Assembly: GCA_030762895.1 (NCBI GenBank)
Contig: CM061063.1
Coordinates: 74,459,836-74,523,835 of the forward strand
Direction of reading: 5' to 3'
Length of the DNA: 64,000 nt
Origin: Sophora flavescens
Lineage: Eukaryota > Streptophyta > Magnoliopsida > Fabales > Fabaceae
Shown here piece after piece: positions 23,505 through 35,566 of the stretch (its first letter is position 1; each line of letters begins with the position of its first letter). Under the pieces are notes generated by a model. The model was given only the letters and a program-made list of their open reading frames with translations. It had not been told where the DNA came from and did not search any database. The translations under genes were made by a program, and so were the position numbers.

Positions 23505-23909
23505 CTTAAAGTAATTTTTTGGTCTCTATAGACATTGATTTTTAATTTGATCATTATACATAAAAAGTTATCAATTTAGTCCTTATATGTGACACCGGTT
23601 TTCAATTTAGTCCTCACCACTAATTGGTCCTTATATAAGAGGGATCAAATTGCAAATTATTATCACATATAGGGACTAAATTGAAAATAATTGTCACATG
23701 TATGGACCGATCTCAATTTTTTTTTGTTGAATTGGTCCCTACATGTGACAATAATTTATAATTTGGTCCTCTTATAGGGACCAATTAACGGTGAGGACCA
23801 AATAGAAAACCAGTGACATGTATAGGGACCAAATTAATAATTTTTTACATATAGGGATGAAATTGAAAATCAGTGTCACATATAAAGACCAAAAGATTAC
23901 TTTAATCTT
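23505..23909. mobile_element. Fold-back (inverted-repeat) element
   Basis: The left end, TTAAAGTAATTTTTTGGTC, is an imperfect inverted match to the right end, GACCAAAAGATTACTTTAA. Between them runs a long array of TTTAGTCC / GGACTAAA-type words in both orientations (ACATATAGGGACCAAATT and relatives), so the whole 405 bp can fold on itself. This kind of non-coding MITE-like element is common in plant genomes. No target duplication was identified. Confidence 0.6.
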
Positions 23910-23962
23910 TTAAAAAAATATATTTGAGGGTGTGCAGGGCACAAGGTGGATCCACCATGATT

Positions 23963-23979
23963 CACACACACACACACAC

Positions 23980-24032
<53 letters not shown>
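23963..24032. repeat. Compound microsatellite (CA)n-(TA)n
   Basis: About nine CA units (23,963-23,980) are followed by TGTG and about 24 TA units to 24,032. Confidence 0.9.
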
Positions 24033-24035
<3 letters not shown>

Positions 24036-24382
24036 CCTTTTAATAATATTTCACCTCACTTCATTTTTTAATGTCATACTTTGATTATATAAATTGACAT
24101 AAAAAGTGAGATAAAAAAATGTAAACTAAATTATATATAAAAAAAAGAGTAAATTAAAGTGTGAACTGTGAAATCATGATTAAGAATGGAAAGAGAGATA
24201 GAGAAGAACCTTCCATGTTTGGGCCCTACAAAATCCTCCCAATCTTCACGCCAAGAACAAACATGCCCCCATCCCGCTGACTTCTTCCACCTCTTCACAT
24301 TCCTCTACTTCTCCGACCTCACAAACCACCCAATCACATTATTCCCACACACGCAACAATCCAATCACAATCTCACATTATC

Positions 24383-24513
24383 CACGTGTCAATTTCCTAT
24401 TGGATACTCCATCCTCATTATCATGGTCTGTTGAGCAGCGAAGTCGCCGAAACTCTTCTATATATATAAAGGCCTCACATCACAAGTTGACCACAAGGCA
24501 CGTGACTTTGACC
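24383..24513 (+). promoter_or_regulatory. Promoter region of the Nudix hydrolase gene
   Basis: A TATA box, TATATATATAAA, lies at about 24,459-24,470, roughly 365 bp before the start codon. An ABRE-like CACGTGTC (24,383-24,390) lies upstream. TTGACC W-box-type sites at 24,487-24,492 and 24,508-24,513 and a G-box CACGTG (24,499-24,504) lie just downstream of the TATA box. The long leader to 24,832 contains an AAACCCTAA motif near 24,648. Abscisic-acid or WRKY control is only suggested by these motifs. Confidence 0.45.
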
Positions 24514-24832
24514 CTACGATCCGTTCTAAGCGCTTCATGTTTCTTTTCTCTTTTTTCTCCCTCTCTTATTATTTTCTCTCTCTAAATCCAACCCATCGCT
24601 GATTCATTCGTTCATTTCGGTTTCTGCGATTCTCTCGCAGCGCTAGCAAACCCTAAGAAAACGAAGCCATTCATTCATTGGCTCGACGGAGGATCGTAAT
24701 CTGGTGCGGGCGTGAGCATTATTCTCCGATTCTGATAACCGGGTTTGGGGTTTTCGTTTCAATCTTCTTCCAATGTCGAACGAAACGCTTCGTTTAGCGA
24801 TCACGCAAGGCTGAAATTTTTCGATTGCTAGT

Positions 24833-27800
24833 ATGTCTGGTTTGGTGGCCCGTACGGGTCGGCATCAGCAGCGGTACGAGAACGGTTATCGCCTTGTTGC
24901 TGGGTACATTCCCCTATTTCTACATCACTGTTTATTCTTTGCATTTTCTTAGGTAAATACTTAATAGAAAATTTTGACCCTCAATTCATTTTATGAGAAA
25001 TGAAAACTCTCAAATAGGGTTATAAAAAATTCAAATTTCAGTGAAATTAGTCGTTTTCATGGGCTAATTTGGGGACATTAGTCATTGTCAGGGATTATTT
25101 TGACTGGCATTTGAAGTGTTTTTTTAGGAATAAGTGGAGAGTTTTTATTTTTCATGTACTAATTTGATGGGGAATTGTTTTTTTAGAGTATTTATTTATT
25201 TATTTTGGATTTTGTTGGTGGTGATTTTTTTGTGATTGTAGTTGTGGTAGAAAAAATGTCATTTTCAAACGGAACCATGTGTACTCATGATTAAAAATAC
25301 TTTTTTAAAAAAATTATTATTGTATCCTGCTTGAGTTAGTTGTAATTTTTAATTTTCTGGTTTTTGAAGGAATCTAAGTGGCTTTAAGATTGCTTCGTGT
25401 TTGTCATATTGCAAAAATTATTATAAGCTTAACTAAACCAATTGCTTTAGGGAATTGACTTTACATATTTATACTTAAAATTGAATAATAATTAATAACT
25501 GACCTAGAAAACGTAGTCATATTTTCATAAATTTGGTTGGTTTGGTATGCCACCTTAACTACAAGTGGAATTTCTTTTGTTTCACTTTCACTTATTTTTC
25601 TGATACAAATCTTAAGTTAACTAGGTTATTGTTTGTTAATATGAATGGAATTTCATTGGATTTGTAATTATAAAGGAAAATGGATGAAATGGCATATTCT
25701 TCCTTCCCTCTCTCGCTGAAAGTCATTGTTGTATATACTGTTAAGTCTTGCCGTATCATCTTTTTACTTTTGTGAATTGGGAGAAATTCAGGATTTCTCG
25801 CATGGCCACAATCATATGTAATCCAAATAACTCAATTTTTAAAATCGACAGATTATTTGATGCAATATTAGATAAACTAATCACAATATGAATTTGGAAT
25901 TTGTAAAGTGCACTGGGAAAAAAGAACATAGAGATGTTTATTGATTAAATTAATTAGCCTTTTAACTGAAGCAGCTTTTTATGTTAACCAAACTTTTTTC
26001 AGCTAGGAGTCACTTCAAGTTTGAAATTGTTTCTTATATACTTTGTTGGGATATATATACTAAGTTCTGATCCAGAGATGCTAATTGGGTTGCAGGTGTG
26101 TTCCATTTAGGTATAAAAGTTCTAATGATTATGGTGACTCTAGCTCTGAGAAGATTGTTGAAGTGCTTTTGATTAGTTCACCTAGTGGACCTGGTCTTTT
26201 GTTTCCAAAGGTATAATGTTTGGAATACAACTTACTTTTATATCGTCAGGAAAAACAAAACAAAACATCCTACTTTTATGTTTCTCTCATTCTACTTACT
26301 TTTCTACTAGTGCTTACTCTTATGGTTTCTGTAGTCATGCATGATTGAGCATTTATGATGGTCTGATGGTTGCAATTATTTTTATGGGATCTGAACACAA
26401 GAAAGGTTTGAGATCGAGTAGCTTCTATTGTTTGATTAAGATATTCAGTGGTCTCATTTTCATGTTTCTTTTCCAGTTTTTTATCATTCAAGATCAGCAA
26501 ATTATAGTGCCCTAGACATCCTTTGTTAACTTTGTGTCAACTTCTTGTTCATGGAGTTAACATTGTTACCAGTGTTATTAAAATCGGACTGGACTGGCCA
26601 GTCCAACCGGTTCGGGCGGAAACCGGACCCATGCCCGGTCCGGTTAGTGTGTCGGACCACATAAGCTATCAAACCGGCACTGACGTCATCGAACCGTGGT
26701 TGAACCAGTTTGGCTCGGCCGAACCGGTTGGTTGAACCGCATCTCCACTAGGCCGGTCCAGTACATGTGCACGCACATATATGAAATCCAGATGAAATTC
26801 CAAAAATCAATCACGTTATGCACAAGGAGGGACTCGAACACGGGCTTAGTGGTAGATGAGGTGCCTGGAGTGCCGCTAGACCAACGTTGCTGTTTGGTAT
26901 ATTTTCCGAAAATATATTATATATACATGTTTTACTATAAATTTAATATATACCGGTTCAACCAGTGACTTATTGGTTCGAGACCAGTGACCCATTAATC
27001 CAATGACTTGACCGAGTCGATGACCGGTCCGATTTTAATAACACTGATAATTGTTACTCAAGGAATTTAGGCCTAATTGGGAATTGGGATGATTGATACA
27101 ATTAATTTCTACTATTTCAAAACTACAATGATCATGTAAGATTCCACTATGTTTCTTTTCAGTGATTCATGCTTTCATTGTACTATGCACAGTTCTCTTT
27201 ATGTACATGAATGGTTTAAGTTGACCTTATAAATGTATTAGTGACATGGCTGGAGCTGTTGTTACCAGAATACCAGTTTTACCTTTTAGAAGGTAACCCA
27301 AGTTATTTTTGCCTTTAGCTTTAGGCTTTTAGCCTATCCTTAAGAGCAACTTAAGGTGCCAGGAACTTTAAACCAAGATTTGAATACATTCGAATGATTA
27401 GAAAGGAATAAAGAGTGGCCTAGTGTACGGGGCTCCCACTTGATGGGGTCTGGGGAGGGTAGATGTGTGCAACCTTACCCCCCTTTAAGTGGAGATGCTG
27501 TTTTCAGGACTTGAACCCGTAACCTCTAGGTAACAAGACAACAACCTTATCATTGTACTAAGGCTCATCCTCTTGAATGATAAAGGAATGTTAAGTGAAT
27601 TACGTTGTTTCTGATACTTTAGTTCTTTGCTGGAATTGACTTGTATGGGTGATTAAGAAATGTGAGAATCTAGAAGTTTATGTTTGCAAAGTGTTGGTAA
27701 AATGCATCATGTCTTATGGAACATACTGGATCTTGGTTTGAACTGTTTTGAAGGGTGAATTTTGTAACATGATACCATTTTAGTTGAAATGGAGACTTGA

Positions 27801-28870
27801 GTTTAGTGTTATTACATGCTTGATGGATATGCAGATGATATAGTTAACTTCACAGTCTAACTTCCCAAAAAGGTATAGATAATCCAAGTGGCCAGTTTTT
27901 GCTCTAATTTGTATGAACGTCATTTATTGTAAGGTAAAACCACTGAGATTCTGTTCTCAATACCACCATTTTGGGTGCCAAATTGATTTGCCTTACATCC
28001 CCCAATTTAAACAATACAACAAATTATGTACCATCTATTGCACTAAAAGACTAGCTTTCAGGCCCTTATATAAATCAGACCTTATTGTAAATTTGTCTTA
28101 AATAGCATTATTAAATTTCATTTGATGCTGTTAAAGATTTTATTGTCTCGCAATATATTGATGTCAACTTCCTCGCAAGGGTCTGTTTAAAATGATTGCT
28201 GATACTTTGCTGTTGGTTTTTTTTTTTTTTTTGTAACTTAATGTGGTTGAGATCAATCGTGAATTCTTTTTTGAACGTGTCGTCTGTAGAGATGTTATTT
28301 TCTGATTATTTTGATGTTGTTTTTCCTTTAAAGGGAGGTTGGGAGAATGATGAAACTGTTAAGGAGGCAGCTGCAAGAGAAGCTATAGAAGAAGCAGGAG
28401 TTCGAGGAGACCTAATGGTGAAAAACTTCTCCACTTATATTAAACTGTTTGTTTTGGCATGCTGTTGATCCTTTCATTCTTTTACTGCTGTTCCTTGAAA
28501 CTCTTGGTCTCTTGATTTTTGTTTATTAACTGTAAACAAGGCTGATGGATATTTTTACATTGCCTTTTGATCTTGTCATTACCATTGATCGAAACCTGTG
28601 GCTATTGGGTGTTAGGATTTTATTGGGTACTATGAGTTTCGGAGTAAGACCCACCAAGATGAGTTCAGTCCAGAAGGTTTATGTAAAGCAGCAATGTTTG
28701 CCTTGTTTGTCAAGGAAGAACTTGAGTTATGGCCTGAGCAAAGTACCAGAAACAGGACATGGTTGACTGTATCAGAGGCACTTGGAAGCCTCCGGCATGC
28801 ATGGATGAGGGATGCTCTGGAACGCTTCTGTAAATGGCATGAGGATAAGTTGGTGGGTGGAACAAGATGA
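24833..28870 (+). CDS. Nudix hydrolase, plant NUDX12/13/16-like
   Basis: Four exons, 24,833-24,903, 26,096-26,210, 28,334-28,417 and 28,616-28,870, join through GT-AG introns into a 174-residue protein without stops. It starts MSGLVARTGRHQQRYENGYR. The Nudix box spans residues 63-85 (GGWENDE, seven residues, REAIEEAGV), with the metal-binding Glu residues at 78, 81 and 82 and Glu69 in place. The rest of the fold, including SKTHQDEFSPEGLCKAA, matches the plant NUDX16 group as I recall it. Family members hydrolyse nucleoside-diphosphate-linked substrates such as ADP-ribose, dinucleoside polyphosphates or inositol pyrophosphates with Mg or Mn; several are called mitochondrial. The length is normal. 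Intron 2 (2.1 kb) holds a MITE and a SINE. Substrate and location are inferred from the family. Confidence 0.93.
26570..27049. mobile_element. hAT-like MITE in intron 2 of the Nudix gene
   Basis: A perfect 20-bp terminal inverted repeat, CAGTGTTATTAAAATCGGAC, occupies 26,570-26,589 and, inverted, 27,027-27,046. The 8-bp sequence ATTGTTAC lies immediately left (26,562-26,569) and again at 27,050-27,057, three bases beyond the right repeat. This fits an 8-bp hAT-type target duplication with a slightly ragged end. The interior is rich in ACCGG and CGGTT words. It has no transposase, so it would depend on another element. Confidence 0.75.
26829..26893 (-). other. tRNA-like segment inside the MITE
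   Basis: On the minus strand, TGGTCTAGCGG resembles a pol III A box. About 40 bp on, GTGTTCGAGTCCC resembles a B box. The spacing is tRNA-like, but I could not fold a full cloverleaf, so this is probably a tRNA-derived relic rather than a tRNA gene. Confidence 0.35.
27410..27572 (-). mobile_element. Au-like SINE (copy 1)
   Basis: Read on the minus strand, it starts GAGCCTTAGTACAATGATAA, with a pol III A box at 27,560-27,545. A B box GGGTTCAAGTCC lies at 27,518-27,507, then GGTAAGGTTGCACACAT and AGACCCCATCAAGTGGGAG. This order and wording match the plant Au SINE family as I remember it. Near-repeats GAATGATTAGAAAGGAAT (about 27,391-27,408) and GAATGATAAAGGAAT (about 27,575-27,589) flank it, as expected for a LINE-driven target duplication. 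It lies antisense in intron 2 of the Nudix gene. Confidence 0.75.
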
Positions 28871-31211
28871 TTTACCTGATCTATAGACTGATTTGCATGA
28901 TTATTCATTCATAGGGCATTGTATCTTTGATAAAAAGATTAGTCATGGGGTAATATTACTTTAGGGAAGATAATATTGATCTGAATTACATAGTTATTGT
29001 TTCAAGTCTGTGGATCGATCTCTGATTTTTATTTTTAATTCAGAGTAATTCATAAGTCATGACATTGAATTTTAGTTGAGATTCTCGTTGCGCCTGCGTC
29101 CCTTTACTTGATTTTCACATGAAAATGTTAAGGAATGTGACTAGGCCCATACCATACCCTATGTAATTAGAAGACGTTCCTTCACTGCTGTTGCTCCATT
29201 TATGAAATTGGAGGGGATTAAATAAAGAGCATTTTTTTTAATTCATATCCCTAAGGTGGCACAATGTTAAAGCATTAGAGATGTAAACGACTCAATTTAC
29301 TTCAATCTACTCTATTGCAGTGAACAGAAATAGAACAAAAAATAAAGTTACGTGCAAGGGTTACCCTGACAGTTGATCAATTTCCACAATGTTTGTCACC
29401 TAGTGAATGTATTTTTTTTTTTTTGTTACAAATGTCACCTGGTGAATGTTGAATAAGAATGTGAAGCCGAAATGCTCAAATCCATAACGATATTTTATCA
29501 ACAAGTGAAAATCAAGGGCGAGTAAATGCATTCGCTGCTTGGTGAAGTTGAGTTAAAAAAAAAAATGAATTGGCCATGGTGTGCATTTTGTACAATAATG
29601 TAAGTAAACAAATATATATGGGACTGAACTTATGAGTTAGTTTCTTTTGTTTCGAGTTTCGTTTCAAAAATAATTACAAAACTGTCTGTGACATCAAGAA
29701 ATGAAATCAAGAAACTCGAAATAAATCAAACATGTCCTAGATGGCCTACTTGCTAGTTTTTTTTCATTTGCTGCTTTTAATATCCCAGCGAGCAATCCAA
29801 TTTTACCTCGCACAACTTCACAATTTCACTCCTCTGTTTATTAACATGGATAAATCTGGTCAAACTGCAACCCATCCATCAGAACCAAGCTATATAGTTC
29901 AGAGACGGTACGGTAGAAAGATGCACAAAGCTTTCCACTCTTTCGCACAAGCTAAGGCCCAGAAAAGCAAAGGCTAAAGAACTGAATGAGAATCAAATTA
30001 AGATATAAGCTACAGGATTTATAGTAAAATTTATAAATTACCTATATTTATAATGGAAGTTATCTGAAAATCAAACTTAAGTCACAGTAAATATAAGTGG
30101 AGGGCTTACCAAATGTGCCATTCCTATTGGCACCTGACTTGTTTAATTAATAAAGTTTGATCTGAATATTTTTTTTAAAAAAACTTTTTTAATTAAATAG
30201 GTCAACTATTATTTATGAATCATAAAAGTATTGTTCATGTTCAGTTTGTGAGGTATGTTCAAGTTAACTGTGATGTATGTTCATGTTCAGTTTGCAATTT
30301 TCCATGTTCATGTTCAGTTTGTGATTTATGTTTGTCCATGAAAGTGTGATTACTGATTTATGTTTATGTTCATGTTGAGTTTAGTTTGTATTTTTTTCAT
30401 ATTCAGCATATGTTCAATCTTTATTTTGGGTCAATTTGTCTCTTTCGGTGTCAATCTGTCAGTCATGTTTGTTGAAAAAAAAAAATTATTAGCGAGTCCA
30501 CAGACCACTCCGTCCGTAGACTGGACGCGGACTGTATGATTCCAAGTCTATTTATCTTGCGGACTTGTCTGGTTCGATTCGTTTTAGTGCGGATCAGATT
30601 TAAACGGACCGGACTGATACGTATATCCAGCTCTAATTATCAATACTTAATTATCTGGGCGTCTTTTTTTAATTCATATTTTGAAAAGAAAGCAAAAAAT
30701 AAAATAAAATTTGCAAAAATATAAAAGTATTTTGTTCATTCTCTTGGCCCGTTACATGATAAAAATTAACCAAGATTCATTTTATAGTGTTGTTTTTTAC
30801 ACAATAATTTTTTTCTAATTCACAACATTTTTTTTAAAAAAATTATTATATCCCTAACTAAAATACATCACTCCCATCTTCCTCTTTTCCTCTTCTTCCT
30901 CTTCACCCTCACTCATTCAATAACTTCACTTTATTGCATACCGGAAATCTCATTCCAATCTGCCATATTCAAAAACCTACAAAATCAAAGGTTTGATGCA
31001 TTATTCCTCCAAATGCTCTACAAAAACAAAATGGATTGATTAATATGGGAAACACCGAATATTATTACTAAATTACAAGCAAGCAAATTCTGAAATGTGT
31101 AACTTAAAAGATAAAGGGTAATAGATCTCAAAGTCTAATAGGGGCAGGCTTAGATTCTTTCTGGCAGCACCTATGGTTCTTCCACATTTCACTGTTGCTG
31201 TGCATGTCTTT
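28871..31211. other. Intergenic, no gene seen
   Basis: This begins with the Nudix 3' flank. Positions 30,233-30,400 hold an irregular tandem array of TGTTCATGTTCAGTTTGTGA-type units. The small frame at 29,741-29,977 (hydrophobic start, then a basic tail) is not recognised. Confidence 0.4.
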
Positions 31212-31577
31212 TGATAGGAAGTGAGGAATAGAGAGGAGAGAATGGAAGAGGAATTTAAGGAGAGAAATTGAATTCCCTTGTTAAGGGGAAAGCCTTGGGG
31301 GAGAGATAGATTTCTGATCAATTTTCTTCTTAGCTTTTCATTCATCATGTATGCTAAATATATAGCAAAGGGAACACTAACAACTTCATACTAATAAGGA
31401 TCATATGACAAATGTCCTCATCTCTAATTTTCTTACATATTTAGGATATTTAAAATTGTAAACTAATTATAAAATTCTAACTAATTGTTATTCTAGAATA
31501 TTCTCAACTACTAATGCTTGTATCATGTATACTTGCTGGGATGGAGTCCTCTGTTATTGGGCTCTTGCCCCGTATCA
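31212..31577 (-). repeat. 3' LTR of the 31-35 kb element
   Basis: 366 bp, beginning TGATAGGAAGTGAGG and ending CGTATCA on the plus strand. It pairs with 35,196-35,561 with roughly 20 differences. Confidence 0.88.
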
Positions 31578-32487
31578 TTACCAACCCCTTCAGACTGATC
31601 TTGTCCTCAAGATCATAGTGTGCGATGCTGATACACGGAATCGTCCAACCCCATAGTACATTGTTTTGAGCACAAATGTTACCATAGTGGGCTTGTGAAT
31701 CCAATAAATTGAAGGTCTGGGTTATGTTAGTGCACTGCCCCTTGAGTAATAAGTAAGCCCAAATGGCAATTTGGCCCAAATATGTAGGAGCATTAAGTGG
31801 GTTTGGATGTTGATTCCGTGTTGCCATGCTCTAAGGGACCCATTTCCCCTTCAGTAACGAGGTCTAACAGCAGAATAAGCCCAAATTCGGATCCAAGACA
31901 AACCAGAAGTTGTCCATCAGCCCGTCACCCATTCCAAATGCTGAAGCTCCAAGGCACCCAAGGCCAGCATGACGCTGATCCCAGTGACGGCGCCACTGTC
32001 GGGAGGGAGACCGTCGTAGTCGCCGGACTATACGGGACTGAAGAAGGCGGAGCTGGAGAAGCACTTGACGGCGACGTCCGTGGCGGAAATGGAGAAGACG
32101 AAGCAGCCACCATCACTCTCCTCGGCACCGCCATGTTATCTTCCTTAGCCACCGTAGGAGTATCCCTGTGTGACGTCTCTGAACTGTTGCGGCCGGGGTC
32201 GAAGCAGAACAGATCTACGGCAGGGTGATCCATGGAGCCAACGGAGCTCGTGGCGGCAAACGTGACGATCATGAATTGTCTCTCGGTTGCTCTGAGGAGA
32301 TCGAGCGAGTCTGGTTCTGGCTCGCCGGCGAACCACGACGGCGGTGATGGCTGGGTTATGGTCACAGAACCAAGTATGGCCCTGCCTCTGTTCTCAACAA
32401 TCTTCTCTTCGTCATTTTCAGTTGTAGGGATGGAGAACTTGGCCGTGATGGCGACGTGAGTTGCAGGGGCTATGGCAGAGCTTGTTA
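31578..32487 (-). pseudogene. Degenerate retroelement coding region
   Basis: A minus-strand open frame ends at 31,925. It is rich in Ser, Pro and Thr and contains SLDLLRATERQFMIVTF. It should continue the gag-like frame that begins at 35,195 once the nested insertion is removed, although the frame differs by one base. I recognise no enzymatic motif. The last part (31,827-31,504) carries the gypsy-like tail motif. Confidence 0.4.
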
Positions 32488-32492
32488 CTGGC

Positions 32493-34902
32493 TGAGGTGG
32501 GTGTTGTTGGAGTTGGGTTTTATGGTTCGTGGTGGCGGTGTTGTCAGGATCTGGCGTTAGTCGAGGTGGTGTTGGACAACAGTGGTTTTGTAGGTGGATC
32601 AACATGTTGAATCTGGAATTGGATGGTCGTTTTAAGTTAGTTTTGTTAAGTTAAAATAGTTGGCTAAGGCCTTAGTGATATTTTTGGCTTAAAAGTTAAT
32701 TTCTAGTGCATGAGCACGTTCGTGCTTAAAGTCCGTAGCGTGTTGCAGGTTTTAAGTTGAGCACGTCCGTGCTCAACAGTGAGCACGCCCTTGCTTAATG
32801 TGCGGATCGCATCTCGCTGACGCTAAGTGCACGACCGTACTCGAGTTCAGCCTTTATGTATTGGCACAGAAATCGAGGGTTACGTTTGAACCCTATTTTT
32901 GGTGGTTGCTACTACCCTAGTGCGGCTGCTACTGTTGCATTCCCTCTTTCTCTCATATTCGGTGCATTCTTTGAGTATTGGAGACCCTTGGGAACAGTTC
33001 CGTCATATGTGCCAATCAGGAAGAAGTAATGGTTCCTTTCCCTTCTGTTTCCTTTTCTTGTTTAGAATTGGAAACTGAGTTGTTTATGTTTTTGTTTGGC
33101 CAAGGCTTGGAAGAGTTAGCCGAGCCGCTTGGGGAACCGTGACTAGTTTGACTGTTAGAGCAACCTTCGATCCAGGTATAGGGAGAAGGGTAGTGTATTC
33201 ATTAGGCAGTGGTGGTAGCATAAGGTAAGGGGTTCCCATAACCCCGACTGTTGTCTTAAGTTGTATGCCTGTATGTTAAGATGTTACTGTTGATGATATG
33301 ATTATTTGGTTTAGTTATGTTCTATGATAACATGTCTTAGTTATTTTGGAATGTTGTGGTTATCTGTTCATATTCATGATTGGTTTCTTATGAGTATGAT
33401 AATGTGTTGATCGTTGTTATTAGCATGATGTTGGTTGGTTAATGTTGTTACTATGTTGAGTTTGTTAATAAAATATTGATTGGTTAATTTGGCTCTAAAA
33501 CGACTTAATGAGTAAAGAATAATTTCCCCTAAGATTTGGTGAAGAACCTGTGTTGAACTCTGTCCAGAACAATACTGTCGTGCATTGAGCACGACCGTGC
33601 TGAACAGGGAGCACGCCCGTGCTCCCAGTTTGAATTATGGAAAATGACCGCGCATTAAGCACGACCATGCAACAGAGGAGCATGACCGTGCAACTGAGAA
33701 CGGTCGTGCCTAAAAGGAAGCACGACCGCACTCCACTTAAGTAGTAGCACGCCCGTGCTCACCCCTCTGAACAGAATCTGAGATTAAAGGACTTATGGGG
33801 TTTTAACCCCATTCTTCCCTAATAACGTTATGATAACACCATAAATCAATGATAAAGATTAGATAACTCGGTTAATGGTTAATGGAGATAATTAATGATG
33901 ATAAGATGATTAAGTCGGTAACCGTTGGATTATCGCACGTTGATAACTTTGGTTTTTATTGGCCAAAGTGGCCTCGATGCTTAGTGGTCGAGGTGTTGAT
34001 GATGTTAAGTCTTGGGGTGCTTATTGGTCGAAGCACGATGATGTTGATGTTGAAGTCTTGGGAGCTTTTTGGCCCGAGCAAAGGAGGTGGTTGTTGTTGT
34101 TTGTTGTTGTGCCATGCATAAAGCATTGGAGTTGATGGATGAGGGGGAGGTTCAACATAGGGGAGATCATCCGAGAGTACGGTGATCTGGCCATCCACGA
34201 TAGGTCACCCGATGGTTTGGTGACCCCCCGGGTGATGAGGCATCCACGGTTTGATGCGTTGGCTATTCGTGGGGTTCACCCGAGGTTTGGTGGACCGCGG
34301 TGTTGGTGCTTCTATGGCCAATACGGATATGTAACTCCAAAGTCGTTCATCCTGAGTTAGTTGGATCAACATGCATAATGGAGTAGTGTTGCATTACACC
34401 GCATAGCATACCTGTTTTTGATGATGATGATATATGATGATGTGTATATGTTAATGTATGTTATGATGTTGCCATGCTTGTTTGTTTACCTTGCTTCCTA
34501 TCTCCATGTTGTATATGTTTACACGATTCTTACTCCTCGTTTTATGTTTTCTTGTTTGGCATGTTTGGTTTCATGCAGAGGATGACGAGCAGCCTAGAGA
34601 GGAGTGACTCTGAGGAGCCACCGTTCATAGTTAGGGCTTTTCCTTTTGTTTAGTTAGTTTCAATTGTGTTTTCTTGATGTACGGAATGGTTATACTAGCT
34701 CTGTTGTGACATCGGGTTGGGACGTTTGTTTATGTTTTATTCGTTTATATTGTTTAAACATGGTTTTTATTTTCCGTGTTTGTGAACTTGTTCATGTGGG
34801 ACCTTTCTACCCATGATCCTTTTAATAAAGGACGTATTTTATTTTATACATTCTATATGCCTTTTATTGCTTATATAACATGCGAGGTAGTTGGGTGTCA
34901 CA
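32493..34902. mobile_element. Nested insertion, possible solo LTR
   Basis: CTGGC lies at 32,488-32,492 and 34,903-34,907, and the DNA between starts TG and ends CA. On the minus strand it starts TGTGACACCCAACTACC, a common LTR start. The 2.4 kb has no coding frame of note. It includes repeated GAGCACGCCCGTGCTC-like words (32,705-32,840 and 33,580-33,760) and segments such as GGTCACCCGATGGTTTGG. The right end is well supported. The left end is less sure because the first 150 bp resemble the host element's coding DNA. Confidence 0.5.
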
Positions 34903-35195
34903 CTGGCTGGGTTGAACGGAAGGATAGGGGTCGAAGGTATAGCGGTAATAGTTGTTTTGTCCGAGTGCAATGGTAAATAGGGTTGACGCAGCCTCTGGGT
35001 TTTTAGGAGAAAAGCTTCGTGGTGGTGTTGCTCGGAAAGGTTGAAGTCATTGATAGCTTTGGTAAGGGATTTGATGGATTCTAGAAGTTTGGTGTAATCT
35101 GATTTTTCTGAATGAGAATGGTGATGCATTTTTTTATGTTTTATTTTTTTGTTTTTGTTGATGAATGAGGTTGAGTTGCAAGATGAAAGCACCAA
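34903..35195 (-). pseudogene. Possible gag start of the 31-35 kb element
   Basis: The minus-strand frame starts near the 5' LTR and contains YTKLLESIKSLTKAINDFNL, a helical segment of the sort seen at the start of gag proteins. It stops being coherent at the nested insertion. No domain is recognised beyond that. Confidence 0.35.
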
Positions 35196-35561
35196 TGATA
35201 GGAAGTGAGGAATAGAGAGGAGAGAATGGAAGAGGAATTTAGGGAGAGAAATTGAATTCCATTGTTAAGGGGGAAGCCTTGGGGGAGAGATAGATTTCTG
35301 ATCAATTTTCTTCTTAGCTTTTCATTCATCATGTATGCTAAATATATAGCAAAGGGAACACTAACAACTTCATACTAATAATGATCATATAACAAATGTC
35401 ATCATCTCTAATTTTCTTACATATTTAGGATAATTAAAATTGTAAACTAATTATAAATTTATAAGTAATTGTTATCCTAGAATATTCTCACCTACTAATG
35501 CTTCTATCATGTATACTTGTTGAGATGAAGTCATCTATTATTGGGCTCTTGCCTAGTATCA
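35196..35561 (-). repeat. 5' LTR of the 31-35 kb element
   Basis: 366 bp, the same length as its partner. TCTTT follows at 35,562-35,566. The primer-site candidate TTGGTGCTTTCATC lies just inside (plus-strand 35,195 and below). Confidence 0.88.
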
Positions 35562-35566
35562 TCTTT

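Larger units (their letters stand above)
31212..35561 (-). mobile_element. LTR retrotransposon, probably Ty3/gypsy-derived, nested
   Basis: LTRs of exactly 366 bp lie at 31,212-31,577 and 35,196-35,561. The target duplication TCTTT is at 31,207-31,211 and 35,562-35,566. In its own orientation the element runs leftward. After the 5' LTR comes TTGGTGCTTTCATC, a plausible primer site, and before the 3' LTR a purine-rich GAAGGGGTTGGTAA. The internal part lacks reverse transcriptase and integrase. A short minus-strand stretch next to the 3' LTR reads DLEDKISLKGLVM, resembling the tail of gypsy polyproteins. It also hosts a second insertion at 32,493-34,902. LTR differences number about 20, so it is older than the copia insertions. 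Confidence 0.85.

Noticed and set aside
26829..26893. tRNA gene on the minus strand
   Set aside because: A- and B-box-like words exist but acceptor and anticodon stems do not pair convincingly, and it lies inside a MITE.
28196..28468. 90-codon frame across the Nudix-box exon
   Set aside because: It reads through intron sequence on both sides; only 28,334-28,417 is the true exon.
31925..32605. 226-codon minus-strand frame as a host gene
   Set aside because: It lies inside an LTR retrotransposon and runs across the left border of a nested insertion, so it is retroelement debris.
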